This document shows, piece by piece, positions 55,661 to 64,000 of a stretch of 64,000 nucleotides of DNA. The notes beneath the pieces are model-generated. The model made no database searches, was not told the origin of the DNA, and saw nothing but the letters and a program-made list of their open reading frames with translations. Both the position numbers and the translations under genes were made by a program. The DNA comes from Tetracentron sinense (Eukaryota; Streptophyta; Magnoliopsida; Trochodendrales; Trochodendraceae). Within the stretch, counting starts at the first letter, position 1; each line of letters starts with the position of its first letter. Location of the stretch: NCBI GenBank assembly GCA_015143295.1, contig CM026563.1, positions 496,001-560,000 on the forward strand, in the 5' to 3' direction.

Positions 55661-57030
55661 TGTTGGATTTGATTTGATTTGATTTTAAAATAATAAATTA
55701 ATAATATTTTATTATTATTTAATTATGATTAAATATGTCTATGAGGGACATGCTAGTGTGTATCTTAGTCTTTTGGTTTATTGATCCATTCAATAAATTG
55801 GGATCATTTGATCAAGTTGTGATTGAAATCCAAGGGTTGTGATGAAGGGATATGGATCAAACTCTCCTATGCATGCATCAGTTAAGGACTTGAGAACTTG
55901 AGACTTTTTATTGTGCAACGGTTATTGTAGTGTTGGTTTCTTTAGATTTCAACACTATAACTTATGGGTTCATGGGTGTGTTAATGGGTGATAGTTAATA
56001 TCATTATTATGATCATGGTGTCATGGGCTTTAAAGCCAAACCATGTGACTATTGGTTTGCCTCAATGCTTGGTCCCTTCACACTCTATAAATAGAGAATG
56101 AGTAAGAGAGTCTTGGAGAGTTCATCCTTTGGCGCGGAAGCTCTGGCGAGATACCTCTAGACCGAGGAAATAAAATCTCCTATTGCAGAGATATCAAAAG
56201 GCGGGTCCTAGATATATTTCGAAGTTTCTCTTAAAGATTGATCAGCCATATTATGTGGATTGATCTTTCTTAGGACCGGACTATTTAGTTCGGATCCGTT
56301 TAATTGATCTAAATGGATTGTCTTTTTAGACGGACCTCGAGATCAATTTTTGACAATCCAAATGGATCGTCTCTTGTCTAGACTAATTGGACAGACTCTA
56401 TTGGGTCCGTCCTAACTGACTAGTATCTTGAGATCATCCGATCGGATAGTCAATTTTTTGGATTAATTGGGCTAATCCATCAACCCGAAACCGCATAAGC
56501 TAAGGGGAGACTCTGTCGAATTCTTTTTTTTTGGACAAACTGCAACACTTAATATAATTTAATTTAAATAATTAAATTTAGAAGTGTTTTGAATTAATCG
56601 GTAAAATAATTTAACCCGATTTTAAATCTCATATTATAGGACGTTTTGATCATGAGATTAAATTAATTTTATTGAAATTAATTTTGATGCAATAAAATTA
56701 ATTTGATTAATTTTATATATATGTTTAAATTTAAAATATGTGAATAAATTTAATTTTAATTTAAAATTAATTTATTCGGGTATTCTAATGGAGGTTGGGT
56801 ACCGTCGTCTTCCACCAAGTAGTGCAAACTTGTAGGGATGAATCCGAGCTGAGTTGAATCCCGGAGATAGAGCTGCCTTATCCCTTGCACAATGGGAGGC
56901 TTCGACTATCTTCAAGAAAGACTCTTCGAGCGCCTCTCAGTTCGAATGATTCATTATATAATTATTTATTTTATTTCTTTGTTAATGGTAGCTCATTGTA
57001 CTCTTATTTGTGAATAATTTTAGACTAACA
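55661..57030 (+). mobile_element. LTR-like insertion inside the DUF6598 pseudogene
   Basis: Begins TGTTGGATTTG and ends GACTAACA, short inverted TGTTRG/CTAACA ends. Near 56087 CTATAAATAGAGAATGAG is a good TATA region, followed by a leader-like stretch. It splits the host sequence between YYMV and FEATV. The flanking bases (TCGGA and GTTCG) do not form a clean duplication, so a solo LTR with a decayed TSD is an inference. No coding capacity; the retroelement type is not assigned. Confidence 0.6.
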
Positions 57031-57402
57031 GTTCGAGGCCACTGTAAATGTTACTCTCATAATCCGAGATGGGGAAGAATCCGCCCATGTTTATGGAATG
57101 ATTACTGCTTGCGATTCCAACTTTTTATATGAAAGCTTGCTTTTCCAAAAGGCATGGGATGAGCACATAGATGTAAGGTCTGGGTAGCTTATTCCGTTGT
57201 CAAGATCCATAGTATCCGTGCCATTCAACTCCTACCTCATAGTTCGAGTGGATCTATTGATACTGACGCAATTCCTTCCTATGTGATTGACAATGACGAT
57301 GTACGGTTCTCTGTAGAACTCTCCGGTACATTTGAGAAGTGTATCCATGCCAAGCGTTGGGAGATTCGAGTGATCGTTAGTTTTTATAATGACCCTTGAG
57401 AT

Positions 57403-58480
57403 AGATATCTAAGTCATATATATATATATATATGCTACTGCGTACCGAGAGTACGAGTAGTATATAGTTCTTATGTAGGTTGGGACTTGGATCGTTTCGT
57501 GCTAGACTGTTTTCTTCCTAATTAAGTATTTGATTGGATCCGTTATGTTACTACTATTTTCCTTTCTAAGCATTGATTATATTCTATGCAATTCAGTCTA
57601 TAATTTGTTTCAAATGATCTGTTAACGCCTCTTATTCTAGTAGAAACACACATGTTCAAGTTCAAAAATCTTAGATCTCTTTGAAAAACTAGGGTTTTGG
57701 TAATATTTTAGCATTTTTGAATCTTTTGATTCCATGACAATCTTTTCTGCCCTTGGATGAATCTATGGTTTTCTGGAGAATTTGTTCTTTGGATGGAACT
57801 GCAAGTCTTGATGAATTGATTCTAGAGTTCTAAATTAATTTGTTGTGGAGAAATGAGGTTACTGATAGTATAGGGTTTTAAGAGAACCAAGAGTTTGGAA
57901 CAAATATTGGAGCTTCTTAAGTTTATGAGTGATTGATGTGTTTCTCTTGAAAACATCATTCCATTATGATAATTATGGTTTTAGATGGATGCAGGAATCA
58001 ATTTTCTTTGCTCTGTATCGTTAAAAAAGGGTATGGTACAGGATACGCTGGCAGGATTTTGGATGATTTTTTGAGTGTTTTACAGTCTTTCTTAGAGTTT
58101 ATGATCGAGGTTTAGCACTACCATTCCTTTAGTAGATCTAAGGTTTGTAGTGAAGCTTGAAGCCCCATGCAATCGATTTGCTTATGGTTTACAAAGAGAT
58201 GGGTGGAGAATGATTCTCGGATATAAGAGGCCATTGAATTACTCTGATATCAATATTTTATTGGGGTCTTGGGATCTTAATGCATTACTTTACAGGGTTT
58301 CTAAGGTTACCATTTTCACGTATCCAAGCAACATATGAGATTTGTTTTACTATTCATTGGTACCCTTCTAGTTATTTGTTGATTAGGGAGGTTTTGCTAT
58401 ATTGATCTGTTGGGTTTGGTTAGTGTTTGCAATGAGAAATGTTAGTTCCTAATTCTTACGTATGTATCACGGAATGTTAT
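57403..58480. other. Downstream flank of the pseudogene, no gene recognised
   Basis: (AT)n at 57418-57433, then AT-rich, intron-like sequence. A short open frame at 58150-58338 has no recognisable domain. Nothing firm. Confidence 0.45.
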
Positions 58481-59110
58481 TTCTAACATTGGTTTTTAGA
58501 AATAAATATAATAAAAAATTAACTAGAGTTAAAAATTCTTAACCTTATGGTGTGATTAATAGTCACTAAAGCTAAAATGGACAAATATCTAACCTTGATT
58601 TTTAAAAATAAATATAAAAAAAAAGTTAACTAGAGTTAAAAATTCTTAATCTCAGGATTATTTTTTTTAAAGATCAAACCCCCAAGTATTAGTGTATCTT
58701 AATCACAGAATTAAAAGACCCTATATAAATCATGATTGGCCCAAGTATTAGTGTATCTTAATCACAAAATTAAAAGACCCTATATAAATCATGATTGGCT
58801 TGATCCAATCTCATTTTGGTGAAATGTTAACACCACACATACATTAACCTAAAAAAGAAAAAATATAACACAACACATACAATGTGTAGAGTGAGTTTAG
58901 CATGCCACTCATCCATTTAATAAAACCATTTTACGAACTAGAGAGTCTCAAACTAGTTTGGATGAAAAGGGAAAGGTTAACACCACACATACGTTAACCT
59001 AGAAAAGAAAAAACATAACACAATACATACTAGTTGCTGAGTGACTTTAGCATAACTCTTATCAAGTTAATAAAACCAAGTAAGTGAATCTTACGAACTC
59101 AACAGAGTCT
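58481..59110. repeat. Local direct duplications
   Basis: CCCAAGTATTAGTGTATCTT, AATCACAGAATTAAAAGACC, CTATATAAATCATGATTGG occurs twice in tandem (58681-58739 and 58740-58798). A second block, GTTAACACCACACATACATT, AACCTAAAAAAGAAAAAA, ATAACACAACACATAC recurs (58828-58885 and 58975-59030). TAACCTTGATTTTTAAAAAT units link it loosely to the GTGTCCC family. Confidence 0.8.
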
Positions 59111-59596
59111 CAGACTCAGTTTGGCTGAAAGGAGGAAAGGGGCTAGAACTCTTCTTCGGTTTTTACAAGCGACAGCAATGGCGATTGACGACGGCAACAA
59201 TGATTGATAACGGCAACGGTGTTGATCGACGGTGGAGGCTCAGGTATGTATCGGTACCCATAGTATCCTCCTTCTCTACAGTCAACCCACAAATCTGGTT
59301 TTTTCTTCTTTTTTTTCTTTTTCTACTTCTCATTCTCCTCTTGGAATCTTTGAATACTTATAGAGATTAGAGAAAGAGAACTCATCATCTTCACCGGTTT
59401 ACTGTATAAACAAGAACCTACAGCTATAGGGTGCAGTCTTGCAGATCCGTATGGGATCACTTTAATTATTTTTAGGGCTTTTGATGTTTGAACTGTCATG
59501 TAGCATCCGTGCGAATCTTTGGTCCTCTTTCTTCTTTTTTGATGGTTATCTACAATCAAACCTTTTTTTTTTAAATTGTTGAAAAGTGAAAACCCC

Positions 59597-59771
59597 ATAT
59601 CGTACATGTATCGAGCGTATCGCACCGTATCAGTACCGATACACACAATACGGTCGATACGTTTACGATACGATGAATTTTTTTTCTTCAACCATATCTT
59701 GGTATTGGGTATGTGAAAAACCGGCACGTATCGGCCCGTATCGGCCGATATGTACCAATATTTTGAACCAC
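59597..59771. mobile_element. Partial copy of the CGTATCGG MITE
   Basis: CGTATCGCACCGTATCAGTA, ACGGTCGATACG, then CGTATCGGCCCGTATCGGCC, and a right end ACCAATATTTTGAACCA that matches the inverted ends of the element at 22682-23651. The left end is lost or decayed and no TSD was found. Confidence 0.7.
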
Positions 59772-60099
59772 GCTTCTTGCAGCAAATCCTTACTCCCATA
59801 TTATAGTATGCATGTAGTAACATGGTATTGCCAAAACACTTGTCTCACTTCTCTTGTAGTAGTTTTGAGTTGTTGTTTTTTGAGTGTCATTTTATATCTC
59901 AATTCTTTTTCTTTGCATTTCCTCAGTATTTTTAGATGTCAGGCTCAGGAGTATTATGACAATTAAAAGGGTTTGTGTTTTGTTAATGTTAACAACTAAT
60001 TTCAAATGATGTTTTGTAGAGCACTGCACTAGCTAGTTGATTTGGCATAATCTTTATTTGTGATGTAGAATAGAGCATTTGTCATGATGATCGTGACTA
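59772..60099. other. Spacer, no gene recognised
   Basis: AT-rich sequence between two transposons. An open frame that overlaps it begins inside the MITE and is not a gene. Confidence 0.45.
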
Positions 60100-60107
60100 G
60101 TTTTGAC

Positions 60108-61404
60108 CAATGTAGTTAATTCGTCGCCTAGGTGTTTTTGGAGGGGTGGCACCCGACTAGGTGGCTAGGTAGTCAAAAAGCGCTAGGCGATGCCTAGGCG
60201 TTTGGTACCTGGGCCGTCACCTAGGCGCTTTCTTTTAAACAATGTTTTTTTAAAAAGTAATTAGTGGTTAGTTTAGTTAATGTTGTTTATTATTTAAGTT
60301 TACTTTTTATAACTCACTATATATATGTTCTTTTCTTTGTTAGGGTTTACACAGTTAGGGAGAGGAGAAGAGACGAAGGAGAAAGAGATGAAGAAGAAGA
60401 AGAATCACCGGAAGAAGAAGCAGGCTAGCAGCCTCTGATTATTCAGATCAAGGTACCGATACTCTCTCTCTCTCTCCCCAGCACAGTGCGTTCTCTACCG
60501 CACTATGTGTTTTTTTTCTTCTTAATTCCTCTCTCTCTCTCTCTCTCTCAAGCACAGTGCGGCCGAGACACTTGTGGGGATGTTGATTGATCCCTTTGTT
60601 TATTTATATGTTCCGAGATTGTAGATTTAGTTGCAGAAATTCGGAGAGAATTTTCTGGATTCCCCGTATTGATTCGATGATTCATTTGCCTATTTATTTG
60701 TAGATTTGGAGCTCGAATTGTAGCTACTCCTAGCTCGAAGCTGAGACTGATCGATTGAGAGGCTGGTTGCTAGATCTTGTTGGAGATATCGACTTCTAGG
60801 TATGTGTTTATAAGTTTTAACCATCCTCTCTGATTTTTTAAAGTTTCTGGAATGAAATTGGGTGCTTATTTTTTAAGTTTCTGAAATGAAATTGGTTGTT
60901 GGATCAATTGATGCTGTTTCTTTTTTAAAGGGAAATGCTACCCACTGATCTTTATTTCTTTTTCTCGAAAAAATCATTCCTTAAAAAGAGATCAATATTC
61001 AATAGTCAATATCTCTTTCAGTCTTCCCCCACTCAGATTAATGATTCATGTTCTCATATATAACTTTGGTTTGATTATTTTAAATGAGATTCTGAATCAT
61101 TAATCTAAGAGGGGAAAGATCATTGTTGGAAATTTTACATGATTTCAACTGCTTTCTTTAATGACATGAATATGAATTATTAATCTGAATATTGTGAATA
61201 TTGTGCACAATTATGTCTAGTTATGTTTGAATGCATATTACACAATAGGTGATGCTGCTTTAGAACTTTATTTTATATTTTTGTGGAATGTGGATGTGGA
61301 GTTTTGGTCTTTTTGATGTGATATATGTATATATATATATATCGTCCAGACAACGCCTAGGCGTCGCCTAGGCAACGCCTTGCATAGAAGCCTTGACTAC
61401 ACTG
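60108..61404 (+). mobile_element. hAT element of 1.3 kb, non-autonomous
   Basis: Ends CAATGTAGTTAATTCGTCGC and GCCTTGACTACACTG, flanked by the perfect 8-bp duplication GTTTTGAC (60100-60107 and 61405-61412). Subterminal GCCTAGGCG motifs at both ends match the MITE at 24488-24892. The interior has a leader-like region (CT microsatellites at 60460-60550, then an AAGAAGAAGAAG-rich segment with an ATG at 60388), which looks like the 5' part of a transposase gene, but no transposase domain is present. I infer an internal-deletion derivative. Confidence 0.92.
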
Positions 61405-61412
61405 GTTTTGAC

Positions 61413-62385
61413 ATGGGGAGTTTCCACCCTTTGCTCTCCAAATTGGTTTCCAAATTTGATACTTTTCTTGCTCCCCTTGTAACTATATTAATTTTTGCTT
61501 ACTTTTTCATTTATGCCCTCCAGTTCGCCTTCAGATTGTTAGTTTCTTCTTGGCTTTGCATTTTCTTGATGAGGCAAGCAAATGAGTTATCAGTGTTAGC
61601 TAGAATCCACTCATGGATGCAAACTAAGAGATATATATATATATATATTAAAATCAGTAATATTATAGTGCTAATGCAATATTATAGTGCTAATGCATGG
61701 TGTCACATACAATCCAAGGCCCACTCTCACATGTACGGGTGCTGAGGCCAATTATCTGATCGATACCACATGAGAACCTAAGACCAGATGATTGCCTAAG
61801 ATGATCCTAGTACTATATTTGTTTGGCTGTTAGTCCTTATGAAGTGGGTCCGAGTAGAGACTAAAGATCTTAAAAGAAAAAAAAACTGACCTCTGCGGCA
61901 ATGTAGAAGAGTTACTAATGTAATCCATTCTGTTGGTGGGACCCTTGCCCCTTCAGTTCTGAAGTTTATGCATTAAAATTGTTAGGCCACTACATTTGAC
62001 CCTTGTTTGCTTTCTTAATCAGTTTACATTTTATGTGGAAGATGTTGGTGTCCAATGCAGCTTGTTTAGTGATTGCATCTGTTTCTACTTATCCTGTTCA
62101 CGTTATTTTCCCTCCAGTCTTTAGATAGGAGTTTGAGATGGTCATGGTTGCTATGCTGAATAATTGTTATCTTTATGGTCTTCCGGGATGTGCTTATGTC
62201 TGTAGGACAAGGTTGTTAAGATAAATGATGACACCTATTTAGTAAAAAAAGGTTCTGTACTGCGCATCTTTTGATGTATGAGACAGTTTCACTGTTAATT
62301 GCGATAGAATTCTCCTGGAGTTCAATGCACCCACCGGTCAACACGTTTTTTTAATTCTTATTAACAGTGGTTATGATTTTCTAAC
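61413..62385. other. Spacer, no gene recognised
   Basis: AT-rich with an (AT)n run at 61633-61649 and a short direct repeat, AATATTATAGTGCTAATGCA. A GTGTCCC-family remnant (GCACCCACCGGTCAACACG, TTAATTCTTATTAACAGTGG) lies at 62325-62375. No supported coding region. Confidence 0.5.
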
Positions 62386-62608
62386 ATGGGTGCGCTTGTT
62401 TGGTGAGAAAGTGAGGAAAGAAAAGAAATGAAATTTAAATTTTCTCTCAAAATAACCATCAAAAGTTAAAAGAATTTTTTGGGGAGAAAGTTTCTCACTA
62501 TTGTGAAAGTGTGAGAAAATGAATGTATGTTTCTTGTACGCCAAATGCAAGAAAAGTACAAGAAAACTCATTTTTCTTTTACTTTCTTGTCAAAGGAACA
62601 CATCCTAA
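62386..62608. mobile_element. Tourist-like MITE, first of a nested cluster
   Basis: GGGTGCGCTTGTTTGGTGAG, AAAGTGAGG on the left faces CTTTCTTGTCAAAGGAACAC, ATCC on the right, followed by TAA. The left flank is not a clean TAA, so the TSD is decayed. Its ends and interior (AAATAACCATCAAAAG) parallel the MITE at 62750-62988. Confidence 0.65.
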
Positions 62609-62746
62609 CCCTATGTTTAGTTGCCGAGAAATAAGTAAAAATATGGAAAAGAAAAGAAAATTGGACAAAACACAACAAAAACTTGTATTATAACTCAGAT
62701 TTTTTTTTTCCATGTTCACATATTTTCTCAACAACCAAACATAGCA
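62609..62746. mobile_element. Second MITE in the cluster
   Basis: CTATGTTTAGTTGCCGAGAA faces TTTTCTCAACAACCAAACAT, AG, inverted repeats of about 20 bp around an AT-rich centre. It lies directly between two Tourist-like MITEs. TSD not resolved. Confidence 0.6.
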
Positions 62747-62749
62747 TAA

Positions 62750-62988
62750 GGGTGTGTGTTCGTTTGGCGAGAAAGTGAAAAAAAGTAAATGGAAAGTGAG
62801 TTTTCTTACACATTTCATTTTTCTTGCGTTTGGTTTGCAAGAAATGCACTTTGATTTTCTTACACTTTCTCAATAGTAAACTTTTTTTCAAAAACTGCTT
62901 CCATCTTTTGATGGTTATTTTGAAAGAAAATTTAAGTTTCTCTTTATTTACTTTTCTTTCACCTACTTTCTCGCTAAACAACACACCC
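62750..62988. mobile_element. Tourist-like (PIF/Harbinger) MITE
   Basis: GGGTGTGTGTTCGTTTGGCG, AGAAAGTG on the left and CTACTTTCTCGCTAAACAAC, ACACCC on the right, flanked by TAA on both sides (62747-62749 and 62989-62991), the usual 3-bp TSD of PIF/Harbinger MITEs. 239 bp, noncoding. Confidence 0.85.
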
Positions 62989-62991
62989 TAA

Positions 62992-63532
62992 GGGTTCAAC
63001 AATCTACCCTTTGGTTTTAGAGGATAAAAAATATTTGACTTTGGTTAAGGGTTTTTAATCTTTTTGATTAATAATTTTTTATATTTAAAAAAAAAAATCA
63101 ATGTTATATGTACACATTCATATTTCTTCACTTTTAATATTTTTTGAAAAATCAACGTTACATTTCTTGAAGTTATCTTTCATCTCATTCTCATTTTACT
63201 ATGTGGCGGAATGTGCAGTCCTTGTTAGTCCACACACCTTTTAAATACCTACTAATTGTATTTAAGATTCACTCATCCTTAGGGTTCATCCATTCAACTT
63301 TGATTTTTAGGGAAAAAATAAACTTAATTATGATTAGCTATAATTAAAAGAGAGTGAAAAGGGTCACAATGTGGATTGTGCGGTCTGCTAATCACTGCAC
63401 TGAAAAAATTAGAGGCATCATTTGGATGCATTTTGGAAAAGTAGTGTGCTCACAATGCCCCACTTTTGATAATCAGTTCTTAGAAGCAAAAGATTTATCT
63501 CAACACCTGGTCCACCTCCCACTCGTACCACC
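62992..63532. repeat. GTGTCCC-type repeat remnants
   Basis: GGGTTCAACAATCTACCCTT, TTGGTTTTAGAGG continues the repeat unit interrupted by the MITE cluster, and CCTACTAATTGTATTTAAGA, TTCACTCATCCTTAGGGTTC at 63245-63285 is another unit. The open frame at 63354-63599 overlaps the start of a MITE and has no domain. Confidence 0.6.
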
Positions 63533-64000
63533 TAGGGGTGTATTCCAGCTGAGCCGAGCTTGGCACTGCTGGGCTCAGCATGAAAGGGCTTTACTCTAGG
63601 TTCAAGCTCGGCTCGGCTTAGAATGGTGCTCAAAAAATTGGTTTGAAGCTTGGCCCGAATTCAAAAAATTTGGCTCGAGCTCCAATTGATTCAAGCTTGA
63701 GCCGAACTTGGCTTGGCTCAAGTTCGGCTTGATTTAATTTAAAATTTATTTTGAAATAAAAATAAAAATATTTAATATTATTTATATATATAATAATGAT
63801 ATATATGAATAATACCTTTTAATTTTTTGACATAATATTCAAACCGAGCTGAGCTCGGGCGAATCAAGACTCAATCGAGCCAAGCCAAATCAAACATGCC
63901 TTGGCTCGAGCTCAGCTCGAATACATTTCAAACTTAAAAACTTGCGAGCCACATATTCAAGATGTAGGACTGAACTGAGCCGAGCAATTGAGCTAGCTCG
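63533..64000. mobile_element. hAT-type MITE rich in GAGCCGAGC, cut by the window end
   Basis: Starts TAGGGGTGTATTCCAGC and continues with GCTGAGCCGAGCTTGG, GGCTCGGCTTAG motifs around an AT-rich centre, like the hAT MITE at 52308-52776. The right end lies beyond the window. Confidence 0.75.

Larger units (their letters stand above)
54598..57402 (+). pseudogene. DUF6598-family gene, broken by insertions and mutations
   Basis: Exon 1 (54598-54657) encodes MQTLESSRPDSFREDEDEDE, with a GTATG donor; exon 2 starts at 54772 after TATTTTAG. The translation then reads VFSVQIMNFYGKIRVYSNWG, and after a MITE (54909-55200) continues LICPGGTILLTGPVRGIYAL, YIHVDLMDKDSDLPPG, then in a shifted frame WNPYTSHNNVYDRPTYIRGH. 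An acidic DEDDGY repeat follows, then SFGVVRVYYMV. After a 1.37 kb insertion it resumes FEATVNVTLIIRDGEESAHV, YGMITACDSNF, DVRSG, a TAG at 57185-57187, LIPLSRSIVSVPFNSYLIVR, another frameshift near 57258, and VELSGTFEKCIHAKRWEIRV. The order matches DUF6598 (PF20241), a plant domain of unclear role, sometimes fused to ribosome-inactivating or defence proteins. A dead copy, yet both halves stay recognisable, so it died not very long ago. Confidence 0.85.

Noticed and set aside
59323-59966. Frames with repeated YRYR-type residues near 59.6 kb
   Set aside because: They translate the CGTATCGG repeat of a MITE.
61380-61745. 121-residue frame after the hAT element
   Set aside because: Begins inside the transposon end and contains an (AT)n run; no similarity recognised.

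Overview
The window looks like nuclear DNA from a flowering plant. The one clearly intact protein-coding gene has plant-type GT-AG introns and closely resembles the plant ZIP/GufA zinc transporter family typified by Arabidopsis At3g08650. The repeats are plant classes: Ty1/copia with the initiator-Met tRNA primer site, Ty3/gypsy LTRs of Tat-like and chromovirus-like type, hAT and Mutator MITEs, Helitrons with a CTAG end, and tRNA-type SINEs. Introns and spacers are AT-rich and codon use is not GC-biased, so I infer a non-grass angiosperm, probably a dicot or early-diverging eudicot. I cannot name the species.

Layout. 1-1.1 kb is the 3' part of a Tat-like LTR. 1.13-3.5 kb is a Mutator-like element carrying pieces of two unrelated host genes, a PPR gene on the plus strand and a DUF538 gene on the minus strand: a Pack-MULE. 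3.5-17.8 kb is bounded by related Mutator-type ends and holds unidentified exon-like pieces, a 3.2 kb solo LTR with a Helitron inside it, and a 5.1 kb Ty1/copia element with both LTRs. 17.8-28.75 kb is the ZIP transporter gene, with a 5'-leader intron, five coding exons and a 4.9 kb fourth coding-region intron loaded with small transposons. 29-37.5 kb is repeats: a SINE, a near-perfect hairpin, a 13-unit array of paired hairpins, and an old Ty3/gypsy fossil holding a solo LTR. 37.6-41.2 kb is a Mutator-like element with its own tandem array and a nested Tat-like solo LTR. 41.8-46.5 kb holds a gypsy fragment, Helitrons, a SINE and tandem repeats. 46.5-53 kb may be one larger Mutator-type element carrying a FAR1-type domain, itself invaded several times. 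54.6-57.4 kb is a pseudogene of the DUF6598 family, interrupted by a MITE and an LTR-like insertion. 57.4-64 kb is mostly repeats, including a 1.3 kb hAT element, a cluster of nested MITEs and the start of another hAT-type repeat.

The ZIP gene is the only locus I would call functional. The rest is a densely layered transposon landscape in which many insertions can be bounded exactly by target-site duplications (TSDs). The observations most worth a second look are the double-hairpin array at 31.16-32.05 kb, the Pack-MULE with two captured genes, a possible alternative N-terminus or uORF switch in the ZIP gene, the three structured MITEs with perfect 9-bp TSDs, and a repeat core shared by Helitrons, a MULE array and scattered sites. 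I found no CRISPR array, operon or prokaryote-like system.
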